Positions 1 through 5,835 of a stretch of DNA of 7,459 nucleotides are shown here, one piece after another. The position numbers and the translations under genes were made by a program. The DNA is from Pseudolysobacter sp. (GTDB lineage: Bacteria; Pseudomonadota; Gammaproteobacteria; Xanthomonadales; Rhodanobacteraceae), in contig JANXUW010000665.1 of NCBI GenBank assembly GCA_025351985.1, forward strand, positions 1 to 7,459, read 5' to 3'. The notes under the pieces were generated by a model. The model did no database searches and was not told the DNA's origin. It was given only the letters and a program-made list of their open reading frames with translations. The stretch's first letter is position 1; each line of letters opens with the position of its first letter.

Positions 1-853
1 GCAGGCTGGCGAGTTTGCCGCGCAGAGGCTGTCGTACAAAAGTCAGCACGGGTTTGCCGCTGGCGCAGGCTTCGCTGAGCATGTTCGCCGAATCCGGCGT
101 CACGACGATGCGCGTGGCATGCGCGAGAAAACCGGCGTACGGATTTTCACCGTCCGCCTCGTCCGCCCAGAAAACTCCCGGAAACTGCGCGAACATTTTT
201 CGCAGATGCATCGCGACATCGTTCGGCGTGCGTCGTGATGTGGTTACGAGAAAGCTGCCGCTGTCGCGCTGATGCAATGCGCTTAACCGCGCGAGCAGCG
301 CATCGAAATATTCGCGATCGAGCATCTGCGCACGATTGCTGGCACCGATCAGCACCGCGGTACGTGGCGTCGGCAGCGTGCGCAAGTTGTCGAACTTTTG
401 CGCGGCATCGGCAAGCCAGACATCGTCGATCGCATTGAGTGCACCCAAGGTCGTCAGCACGTTTTTGCCGACAAGCTGGTCGTGCTGTGGCGCGATCACC
501 AGATCGAAATTTTTCGCTGCGATGCGCGGATCGAGAATCTGCACGCAAAAGGTTTTGCCGGCGCTGCGCTTGCGCAACAGACGTATCACCAGCGCCGCGT
601 GACGCCCGCAACCGATCGCGATCTGCGGCCATGGCGCTCGCAGCATCTCGCGCAGTTCCCTGGGCAACGCCAGCGTTGCGCCCGAGGTCAGTCGCGGTGC
701 ATTCCATGACCACGGCGCGCGCAGTTTCACGCGCCAAATACGCGCCGACACGCCCATGGCATCCGCCAGCGCCAGCGCCTGGCGTTCGTTGCCGGCTGCG
801 CCATCGCTGATGACCCAGCAGGTTGGTGTATCGCTGATGAGGACGTTTGTCAC
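1..853 (-). CDS. ELM1-family (DUF1022-like) protein, C-terminus cut off by the window edge
   Basis: The minus strand reads openly from a GTG at 853-851 to the left edge, giving 284 residues with no stop. Visible motifs are SDGAAGNERQ near residues 16-25, IGCGR at 80-84, QILDPR at 105-110, TSRRTP at 205-210 and VTPDSANMLSEA at 251-262. These fit the bacterial 'mitochondrial fission ELM1' family, whose members look like GT-B glycosyltransferases. The late TPDS...SEA segment resembles their nucleotide-sugar-binding loop. The activity in bacteria is not established; a role in cell-surface glycan assembly is inference. The GTG is preferred because an in-frame TGA lies about 50 bases upstream and no ATG, GTG or TTG intervenes. 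No strong ribosome binding site is visible. By the usual family length only a few dozen residues should be missing. It is divergent from the nitroreductase gene. The family call is fairly secure; the function is not. Confidence 0.82.
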   Translation of the reverse strand, partial: MTNVLISDTPTCWVISDGAAGNERQALALADAMGVSARIWRVKLRAPWSWNAPRLTSGATLALPRELREMLRAPWPQIAIGCGRHAALVIRLLRKRSAGKTFCVQILDPRIAAKNFDLVIAPQHDQLVGKNVLTTLGALNAIDDVWLADAAQKFDNLRTLPTPRTAVLIGASNRAQMLDREYFDALLARLSALHQRDSGSFLVTTSRRTPNDVAMHLRKMFAQFPGVFWADEADGENPYAGFLAHATRIVVTPDSANMLSEACASGKPVLTFVRQPLRGKLASL

Positions 854-914
854 ATGGTTACAACGAAGGTTGGTGCAGACTGCGAAGCGTACGAATGACG
901 CGACTCAGGCCTGT

Positions 915-920
915 ATTGTA
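915..920 (-). promoter_or_regulatory. Possible -10 element for the ELM1-family gene
   Basis: Read on the minus strand this is TACAAT, five of six matches to the sigma-70 -10 consensus, about 60 bases ahead of the GTG start. No convincing -35 hexamer stands at the usual 16-18 base spacing, so the call is tentative. The divergent gap 854-1052 must hold promoters in both directions; I could not place a clear one for the plus-strand gene. Confidence 0.28.
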
Positions 921-1003
921 TCTTGCACAGAGCTAATCTTTTTTGCGAAATGCGGATTATCGGGCGGCGCGATAGCAATACACTGTGCACCGTCAGCACT
1001 CAT

Positions 1004-1034
1004 CGATCAGCTTTGCACACCTATCCACTGATCG
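1004..1034. repeat. 7-bp inverted repeat ahead of the nitroreductase gene
   Basis: CGATCAG at 1004-1010 is matched by its reverse complement CTGATCG at 1028-1034, with a 17-base spacer, just upstream of the ribosome binding site. A further CGATCAG occurs inside the gene at 1082-1088. It could be a regulator site or a hairpin in the mRNA leader, but a repeat this short can arise by chance. Confidence 0.25.
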
Positions 1035-1052
1035 CCAGCCCAGGAAAAATTC

Positions 1053-1643
1053 ATGAATCCGGTACTACCGCACAACACGCTCGATCAGCTGTTTCTTAGC
1101 GCTCGCACGCACTTCAAGTGGCTGCCGAAACCGGTGACCGATGAACAGCTGCACCAGATCTACGATCTCGCCAGGATGGCGCCGACCAGCGCGAATTGTT
1201 CGCCGATGCGCATCGTCTTCGTCAAGACCGCGGAGGGCAAAGCCAAACTCAAGCCCGCGCTGGACGAGATGAACATCGAAAAAACCATGAGTGCGCCGGT
1301 CACTGCCATCATCGCCATCGATACCGAATTCTACGAGCAAATGCCGAAGCTGTTTCCGCACACCGATGCGCGCAGTTGGTTCGTCGGCAATCAGCCGCTG
1401 ATCGACAGCGCGGGATTCCGCAACGGATCGTTGCAGGGTGCGTACGTGATCATGGCCGCGCGTGCGCTCGGTCTGGATTGCGGGCCGATGTCGGGTTTCA
1501 ACAATGCCAAGCTCGATGAAATTTTCTTCAAGGGCACGGCGTACAAATCAAATTTTCTGATCAACCTCGGTTACGGCGATGCGACTGCGCTGTTCCCGCG
1601 CGGACCTCGTCTCGATTTCGACGAGGCTTGCAAAATCGTTTAA
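1053..1643 (+). CDS. RutE/HadB-type nitroreductase (malonic semialdehyde reductase-like)
   Basis: The product has 196 residues, the same length as E. coli RutE, which reduces malonic semialdehyde to 3-hydroxypropionate in pyrimidine degradation. It belongs to the FMN-dependent nitroreductase superfamily. Family-typical segments are SARTHFKWLPKPVTDEQL (residues 17-34), the flavin-binding stretch ARMAPTSANCSPMRIVFV near 40-57, GSLQGAYVIMAARALGLDCG near 125-144, and the PRGPRLDFDEA tail. The enzyme should be a soluble cytoplasmic NAD(P)H oxidoreductase. The ATG follows an AGGA box at 1042-1045 at good spacing. No other rut genes are adjacent, so a pyrimidine-degradation role is not supported by context. 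It may instead be a general reductase of semialdehydes, quinones or nitro compounds, so I leave the symbol blank. The family assignment is strong; the substrate is inferred. Confidence 0.88.
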   Translation: MNPVLPHNTLDQLFLSARTHFKWLPKPVTDEQLHQIYDLARMAPTSANCSPMRIVFVKTAEGKAKLKPALDEMNIEKTMSAPVTAIIAIDTEFYEQMPKLFPHTDARSWFVGNQPLIDSAGFRNGSLQGAYVIMAARALGLDCGPMSGFNNAKLDEIFFKGTAYKSNFLINLGYGDATALFPRGPRLDFDEACKIV

Positions 1644-1667
1644 CAGCCGCATCGTCTCTACCACATT

Positions 1668-1689
1668 GTTTGACCTCAGTTTGACCTCA
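1668..1689 (+). repeat. Perfect 11-bp tandem repeat (GTTTGACCTCA x2) upstream of the YceI gene
   Basis: GTTTGACCTCA occurs at 1668-1678 and again, with no gap, at 1679-1689. The period is 11 bp, about one helical turn, so both copies face the same side of the DNA. Each contains TTGACC, close to a sigma-70 -35 hexamer (TTGACA). A weak GATACT stands at 1698-1703, but neither copy has it at the normal 16-18 base spacing. This could be a pair of activator half-sites or duplicated -35 elements for the YceI gene, whose start is about 50 bases downstream. Confidence 0.5.
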
Positions 1690-1739
1690 AAAAGTTTGAT
1701 ACTCGCGCCGAACTCGGCTTTCCAACCTGGAGACTTCTC

Positions 1740-2324
1740 ATGTTACGTAAAACACTTGCTGCACTCGCCATCAGTTTTTCGTTCGCCGCCGCCGTGCAGG
1801 CCGCGCCGGTTGCCTACACCATTGATAGCTCGCACACCGACACCTTGTTCAGCTGGAATCACTTCGGTTTCTCGAATCCGTCCGCGAATTTCAACAACAT
1901 CAAGGGCACGATCAATTTCGATAGCGCCGAACCCGCCAAGTCGTCGGTCGACGTGACGATTGCCGTGAGCAGCGTGATTTCCTACGTCGCCAAGCTCGAC
2001 GAAGAATTGAAAGGCGACAAGTTTCTCGATGCCGGAAAATTTCCGAACATCACCTTCAAGAGCACCAAGGTCGAAGGCGCTGCCGGCCAGAATCATTTCA
2101 AGGTAAGCGGTGATCTGACCGTGCACGGCGTGACCAAGCCGGTTGTGCTGGATGCCACCCTGAATAAGGCCGGCGAGCATCCGATGATGAAGACGCAGAC
2201 GATCGGTTTCAACGCCACCACGACGATCAAGCGCGCAGACTTCGGCGTCGGTGCGTACGTGCCGAACGTGAGCGATGAAATCAAGATCAACATCACCACC
2301 GAAGCGTCGGTGCCGAAGGCATAA
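1740..2324 (+). CDS. YceI-family exported lipid-binding protein
   Basis: The product has 194 residues. An N-terminal signal peptide shows basic residues at 3-4, a hydrophobic core at about 6-19, and a VQA-A cleavage site near residue 21, so the protein should be periplasmic. The mature part matches the YceI family throughout. YTIDSSHTDTLFSWNHFGFS opens the lipocalin-like barrel, followed by the ELKGDKFLDAGKFPNITFKS stretch, VSGDLTVHGVTKPV, and RADFGVGAYVPNVSDEIKI near the C-terminus. Family structures bind long polyisoprenoid-type lipids; the physiological role is poorly defined, with links to isoprenoid quinones, stress and alkaline pH. The ATG follows GGAG at 1729-1732. It lies 96 bases after the nitroreductase stop, with a tandem repeat in the gap, so it probably has its own promoter. 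Sure of the family, not of the ligand. Confidence 0.93.
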   Translation: MLRKTLAALAISFSFAAAVQAAPVAYTIDSSHTDTLFSWNHFGFSNPSANFNNIKGTINFDSAEPAKSSVDVTIAVSSVISYVAKLDEELKGDKFLDAGKFPNITFKSTKVEGAAGQNHFKVSGDLTVHGVTKPVVLDATLNKAGEHPMMKTQTIGFNATTTIKRADFGVGAYVPNVSDEIKINITTEASVPKA

Positions 2325-2385
2325 GCCATCGCTGTTTCTCAGTAAATTCTCTGAGACGATTGCAGTTGCATCAGCAAGTCATCGT

Positions 2386-2416
2386 CCTGCGTTGCGCCTT
2401 TGTTGGGCAACGCAGG
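2386..2416. repeat. Strong hairpin, perfect 10-bp stem, in the gap after the YceI gene
   Basis: CCTGCGTTGC (2386-2395) pairs perfectly with GCAACGCAGG (2407-2416) across an 11-base loop. It lies 62 bases after the YceI stop and 86 before the DUF1415 start. There is no T-run after it on either strand, so it is not a standard intrinsic terminator. It could stabilise the 3' end of the YceI transcript or be a lone palindromic repeat. A weaker stem, TCTCAG/CTGAGA (2337-2342 and 2351-2356), lies closer to the stop codon. Confidence 0.55.
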
Positions 2417-2501
2417 ATCGACCACTCTCGAGTGCAAAAAAAGAAACTGCGTGTTTCGTTTATTCTCCGATTCGGCTTGATGAGGTTGGCAGGAAAAACG
2501 C

Positions 2502-3059
2502 ATGACGCTTGACGCCGATACGCACTCCGATGAACACGTCATCGCCATGACGCAGCGTTGGCTGGAGCGTGTGGTGATCGGTTTGAATCTGTGTCCGTTC
2601 GCGCGCGCCGTGTTTGCCAGAAACCAGATTCGTTACATCGTCAGCAGTGCCGATTCGCCTGAGTTATTGCTCGCGGATTTATCCAGCGTATTGCGTGAAC
2701 TGCAGGCCAGCGACAGCGATCAGGTCGATACCGCGCTGCTGATCCACCCGCAGGTGCTGCAGGATTTTTTCGATTACAACCAGTTTCTCGAACAGGCCGA
2801 TACAGCACTCGACGAACTCGATTTGCACGGCGAAATCCAGATCGCGAGTTTTCATCCGCTATACCAATTCGCCGGCACGGCGCCCGACGATATCGAGAAT
2901 TGCACCAACCGTTCGCCCTATCCGATGTTGCATCTGTTGCGCGAGCGCAGCGTCGAGCGCGGGGTGGCGGCGTATCCCGACACCGCGAAAATTTTCGAGC
3001 GCAATATCGAAACTCTGCGTGAGCTCGGCTATGCCGGCTGGTTACGTTTGCAGGAGTGA
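2502..3059 (+). CDS. DUF1415 family protein
   Basis: A 185-residue protein that fits the DUF1415 family across its length; the function is unknown. Conserved-looking blocks are the Cys-containing GLNLCPFA at 27-34, FHPLYQFAGT at 117-126 and NRSPYPMLHLLRE at 136-148. The protein is acidic, with no signal peptide or membrane segment, so it should be cytoplasmic. The grouped Cys31, His118, Tyr121 and Arg137 suggest a binding or catalytic pocket, but this is inference. The ATG follows AGGA at 2491-2494. Its last codons contain the AGGAG that serves the next gene, and the two frames are only six bases apart. The pair is therefore probably transcribed together and translationally coupled. That link to a DNA-repair glycosylase is the only functional hint here. 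Confidence 0.9.
   Translation: MTLDADTHSDEHVIAMTQRWLERVVIGLNLCPFARAVFARNQIRYIVSSADSPELLLADLSSVLRELQASDSDQVDTALLIHPQVLQDFFDYNQFLEQADTALDELDLHGEIQIASFHPLYQFAGTAPDDIENCTNRSPYPMLHLLRERSVERGVAAYPDTAKIFERNIETLRELGYAGWLRLQE
3052..3056 (+). promoter_or_regulatory. Ribosome binding site of the glycosylase, inside the DUF1415 gene
   Basis: AGGAG sits in the last two sense codons of the DUF1415 gene, nine bases before the ATG at 3066. This spacing favours the first ATG over the in-frame ATG at 3075, which would be 18 bases away. It implies translational coupling of the two genes. Confidence 0.75.
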
Positions 3060-3065
3060 GCGGCG

Positions 3066-3632
3066 ATGGTCGGCATGAAGAAGAAATCCGCGCCACCGCC
3101 GGAAAAATCGGCCGTGGTATCCAGTTTTCAACCGCGAGTTGCGGCGGATTGCCGTGTGCTGATTCTCGGCACCGTGCCGAGCGAGAAATCGCTGGCGTTG
3201 CAACAATCCTATGCGCACGCGCAGAACCTGTTCTGGCCGTTCATGGGCGAGCTCTTTTCGGCCGGACCGGAACTGGATTATCTCGAACGCATCGCTCGCT
3301 TGCAGCGCGCCGGCATCGGCATATGGGATGTGCTGAAACATTGCGAGCGACCGGGTAGCCTCGACAGCAGCATCGTGCGTGGCAGTGAAGTGCCGAATGC
3401 GATTCCGGAATTGTTGCTGACGCATCCGCAAATCGATGCGTTGGCGTTCAACGGCGGCAAGGCGTTCGAGCTGTTCAAGCGGCATATCTTGCCGCGCTTC
3501 GATGCGCAGCAACTAACGCGAGTGCAGTTGCTGCCGTTGCCATCGACCAGCCCGGCCAATGCGTCGATTGGCCGAGCCGAAAAGCTGCGTCGCTGGAGCG
3601 AACTTAAAGATTTTCTCGACGGCGCGCGCTAG
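3066..3632 (+). CDS. DNA-deoxyinosine (hypoxanthine-DNA) glycosylase, UDG superfamily family 6
   Basis: A 188-residue protein of the uracil-DNA-glycosylase superfamily. The first block, LGTVPSEKSL (34-43), is followed by YAHAQNLFWPFM (49-60), a form of the family's YAHPxNxFW-type signature. GIWDVL lies at 85-90, and the late block LPSTSPANA (158-166) is the intercalation-loop motif. Family 6 enzymes remove hypoxanthine, formed when adenine deaminates, and so start base excision repair; they act poorly or not at all on uracil. Asn54 in the second block is the likely catalytic residue by analogy with studied members. The first twenty or so residues are basic and proline-rich, probably disordered. 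The position after His50 is Ala-Gln where many relatives have Pro-Arg. The protein is cytoplasmic, co-expressed with DUF1415. The family call is strong; strict hypoxanthine specificity is inferred. Confidence 0.88.
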   Translation: MVGMKKKSAPPPEKSAVVSSFQPRVAADCRVLILGTVPSEKSLALQQSYAHAQNLFWPFMGELFSAGPELDYLERIARLQRAGIGIWDVLKHCERPGSLDSSIVRGSEVPNAIPELLLTHPQIDALAFNGGKAFELFKRHILPRFDAQQLTRVQLLPLPSTSPANASIGRAEKLRRWSELKDFLDGAR

Positions 3633-3636
3633 TTAG

Positions 3637-3667
3637 TCGCAACGCCGCCGCAGCAATAGCGGTGCGA
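3637..3667. terminator. Possible bidirectional hairpin between convergent genes
   Basis: Between the two convergent stop codons, TCGCA (3637-3641) pairs with TGCGA (3663-3667), and after a mismatch CGC (3643-3645) pairs with GCG (3659-3661). No T-run follows on either strand, so termination would be inefficient or Rho-dependent. The whole gap is only 35 bases. Confidence 0.3.
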
Positions 3668-4087
3668 TCAGCCGAAGCGAATCAGCGAATACAGCGCCAG
3701 AATCAGGCACGTCAAACCGAGGCCGACCTTGTACGGTGCGAGCTTGTCGGCGGTTTCGCTGAGCTTGCTGTTGACCGAACTGTTGTTGACCATCGAGGCC
3801 AGCATCGACACGCTGAGCAGCAGCGACAGTGCGGCGATCACGAGCGTGGTGAACAGGCTGATCAGCATCACGCCCGGCGCATAACGGAAATAGCCGAGCG
3901 CGGAAATCCATTGCAGCAGCAATACCACCGCCCAGACCAGGCCGGCGATTCCAACCCACGCCGAAACGCCTTCCAGGGGTTTGAGATGTTCGGCAAATGC
4001 CGGCTGCTGGTTCTTGAGCCACGGCAAAATACCAAGAATGCCGAGCACGATCAGCAGAATCAAAGAAAGCAAAGACAACAAGCCCAT
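3668..4087 (-). CDS. Unrecognised small integral membrane protein, four predicted helices
   Basis: I do not recognise a named family. The frame encodes 139 residues from an ATG at 4087-4085, with a clear AGGAG (plus-strand CTCCT at 4096-4100) eight bases upstream. Hydrophobic stretches at about residues 3-22, 44-64, 71-97 and 120-136 predict four membrane-spanning segments. The loop at 24-40 (KNQQPAFAEHLKPLEG) and the loop at 100-119 (NNSSVNSKLSETADKLAPYK) are the only sizeable polar parts. The open frame continues upstream to 4714 on the minus strand, but that extension lies antisense to the protease gene and reads as low-complexity Arg/Gln-rich shadow. The ribosome binding site settles the start. 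The gene converges on the glycosylase gene and is divergent from the protease gene. Coding status is supported by the start signal and the regular membrane pattern; the function is unknown. Confidence 0.75.
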   Translation of the reverse strand: MGLLSLLSLILLIVLGILGILPWLKNQQPAFAEHLKPLEGVSAWVGIAGLVWAVVLLLQWISALGYFRYAPGVMLISLFTTLVIAALSLLLSVSMLASMVNNSSVNSKLSETADKLAPYKVGLGLTCLILALYSLIRFG

Positions 4088-4153
4088 GACGCACGCTCCT
4101 GAAGGTTGGGACGCCAATCTTAGCCGAACTGTCGTTAGTCCGGGGTATGCCGC

Positions 4154-4171
4154 TGCATCATCATCGATGCA
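4154..4171. repeat. Inverted repeat TGCATC-N6-GATGCA in a divergent intergenic region
   Basis: TGCATC at 4154-4159 mirrors GATGCA at 4166-4171 with a six-base spacer. It lies about midway between the divergent starts of the membrane protein gene (4087) and the protease gene (4277). The geometry fits a dimeric regulator's operator, but the arms are short. I found no convincing sigma-70 promoter in this 189-base gap. Confidence 0.3.
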
Positions 4172-4276
4172 TGACTGATCGCACTCCCGCGCATGGCGCA
4201 ATCGTGCACAATCGCCATTCTGATATCCGCTTCGGGGCGCTGATGTCGGCCATAGCCAAATCATCGAGGTACACGC

Positions 4277-5629
4277 ATGAAAACGTTGTTCCAGGTAATC
4301 CTGCTCGCGCTGGTCGTGTTGCTGAGTTGTAACGCGGTGCATGCGGAGGCGCCGATCGCGCGCGATTTCCCGCCGGGTCTGCAGATTCCCGATGCGGCGC
4401 GGCCGAGTCCGAATTTCGATGTCGATCGCGCCACCGAGGCATATCTCAACCTGCTCACGCCGGAACAACGCGCGCTGTCCAACGACTATTTCGAAGGCGG
4501 TTATTGGCTGCAACTTTGGCGCCTGTTTTACGGCCTTGCGGTGAGCGCGCTGTTGCTGTGGGGTGGCATCTCGCAGCGCTTGCGCAATACCGCGCGACGC
4601 ATCACGCAGCGCACGTGGTTGAACACGATGTTGTACATCGCGCAATGGCTGGTGGTCGGTTTTCTGCTGAGCCTGCCGCTGGAAATTTATCAGGGGTTTG
4701 TGCGCGAACATCAATACGGTCTCGCCACGCAGGGTTTCGGCGGCTGGTTCGGTGATGCATTGAAAGACCTGATCGTCGATTTGATCGCCGGACCGCTGGT
4801 ATTGGCGCTGGTGTATGCGGCGGTGCGTCGCGCCGGTGCGCGCTGGTGGTTGTGGGCGAGTGGCATCGGTTTTGTATTTGCGTTGCTCATGGCGATGATT
4901 GCGCCGGTGCTGATCTCGCCGTTGTTCAACGACTACAAACCGCTGCGCGCCGGCCCCGCGCGTGAAGCCGTGCTGTCGCTCGCGCGCGCCAATCAGATAC
5001 CGACCGAAAACGTGGTCGAGTTCGATGCCTCGCGCCAGACCACCCGCGTCAGCGCCAACGTGTCGGGTTTCCTCAATACCACGCGGGTATCGCTCAACGA
5101 CAATCTGCTCAACAAGACGTCGTTACCAGAAATCAAAGCCGTGCTCGGCCACGAGATGGGGCATTACGTGCTCAATCATTCGTTGCGCCTCGTGATCTAT
5201 TTCACCCTCGTGCTGACGCTGGGTTTCTGGATCACGCATCGGATATTCGATTGGTCGCTGGCACGCTGGGGACGTCGACTCGGTCTGGAAAATCGCGGCG
5301 ATCCGGCAGCGTTGCCGCTGGCGACGGCGATCCTGTCGCTGTTCCTTTTTCTCGCCACGCCGCTGATGAATTCGATCACGCGCCAGGCCGAAGCCGAGGC
5401 CGATGCGTATGGTCTGAACGCGGCGCGCGAACCTAATGGATTCGCGATGGCCGCGATGCGCCTGAGCACGTATCGCAAACTGCGTCCGGGCGCGCTCGAA
5501 GAAATCATGTTCTACGATCATCCGAGCGGCTACGCGCGTGTGCACGGATCGATGTTGTGGCTCAAGGAGAATCAGGATAACGCGACGGCGAATGCGGCAT
5601 TACCGGCAGCGGCGCCTCAGACGCAATAA
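4277..5629 (+). CDS. M48-family membrane zinc metalloprotease (Ste24/CAAX protease-like)
   Basis: A 450-residue protein with the M48 zinc site: HEMGH at residues 292-296, where His292 and His296 bind zinc and Glu293 is catalytic. EAEAD follows at 372-376, with Glu372 as the likely third ligand, and DHPS lies at 414-417. The DASRQTTRVSANVSGF stretch (250-265) matches the strand before the active site in Ste24-type enzymes. Hydrophobic helices lie near 82-98, 115-138, 164-183, 191-217, 303-322 and 347-366. The N-terminus is a signal sequence that could be cut by signal peptidase I after AVHA (residue 23) or, through LLSC (15-18), processed as a lipoprotein. The C-terminal tail is Ala-rich. The ATG follows GAGG at 4266-4269. 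Bacterial members are thought to act in membrane-protein quality control; bacteria lack prenylated CAAX substrates, so the substrate is unknown. Confidence 0.92.
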   Translation: MKTLFQVILLALVVLLSCNAVHAEAPIARDFPPGLQIPDAARPSPNFDVDRATEAYLNLLTPEQRALSNDYFEGGYWLQLWRLFYGLAVSALLLWGGISQRLRNTARRITQRTWLNTMLYIAQWLVVGFLLSLPLEIYQGFVREHQYGLATQGFGGWFGDALKDLIVDLIAGPLVLALVYAAVRRAGARWWLWASGIGFVFALLMAMIAPVLISPLFNDYKPLRAGPAREAVLSLARANQIPTENVVEFDASRQTTRVSANVSGFLNTTRVSLNDNLLNKTSLPEIKAVLGHEMGHYVLNHSLRLVIYFTLVLTLGFWITHRIFDWSLARWGRRLGLENRGDPAALPLATAILSLFLFLATPLMNSITRQAEAEADAYGLNAAREPNGFAMAAMRLSTYRKLRPGALEEIMFYDHPSGYARVHGSMLWLKENQDNATANAALPAAAPQTQ

Positions 5630-5640
5630 GCGAATTCTTA

Positions 5641-5661
5641 TCAGAGTGCTCTGACTTTTTT
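5641..5661 (+). terminator. Intrinsic terminator of the protease gene
   Basis: TCAGAG (5641-5646) and CTCTGA (5649-5654) form a stem around TG, effectively a five-pair stem with a GTGC loop. Six T residues follow at 5656-5661. It starts eleven bases after the protease stop codon. This is the only textbook Rho-independent terminator I see in the window. Confidence 0.75.
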
Positions 5662-5667
5662 GCTCGC

Positions 5668-5767
5668 CATCCCAGCGCAGGCTGGGATCCATGTTGACTT
5701 TGGTTTACCAGCTTGGTGTATCTCGGCACAAGAAAATCAAAAATGGATCCCAGCCTGCGCTGGGATG
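5668..5767. repeat. REP-like palindromic doublet: two 25-bp inverted arms, 50-bp spacer
   Basis: Arm 5668-5692 is an exact reverse complement of arm 5743-5767. Each arm is itself a hairpin: in the left one ATCCCAGC (5669-5676) pairs with GCTGGGAT (5681-5688) around GCAG. Pairing continues imperfectly inward, TTGA (5694-5697) with TCAA (5737-5740) and TTT (5699-5701) with AAA (5733-5735). The whole 100 bases can fold as one long hairpin or two small ones. It lies between the protease terminator and the 3' end of the permease gene. This style of repeat is widely dispersed in proteobacterial intergenic regions, often in inverted pairs. Copy number in this genome cannot be judged here. A short open frame reading IPAQAGIH...WIPACAGMT is only the repeat in translation. 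Confidence 0.85.
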
Positions 5768-5835
5768 ACGGCAACGGAAATGACACTACTTGTTCAGCGG
5801 CTTCGCTATCCGTGCGGCAGCGTCACGCAACTTTT

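Noticed and set aside
147..737. 196-codon minus-strand open frame
   Set aside because: It is Arg/Ala/Asp-rich shadow of the ELM1-family gene, which uses a different minus-strand frame with recognisable motifs.
1669..1689. TGACCT direct repeats resembling nuclear-receptor half-sites
   Set aside because: Those sites belong to animal transcription factors. In this bacterial context the likeness is coincidental; only the repeat itself is kept.
2424..2444. CACTCTCGAGTG followed by an A-run as a minus-strand terminator
   Set aside because: On the minus strand the T-run comes before the stem, not after it, and no minus-strand gene ends here.
2339..2548. 69-codon minus-strand frame over the gap before the DUF1415 gene
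   Set aside because: It overlaps the DUF1415 start, has no recognisable motif and covers the hairpin; I do not think it is a gene.
4088..4714. Upstream extension of the minus-strand membrane protein frame, up to 348 residues
   Set aside because: It lies antisense to the M48 protease gene and reads as Arg/Gln-rich low complexity. The AGGAG at 4096-4100 fixes the start at 4087.
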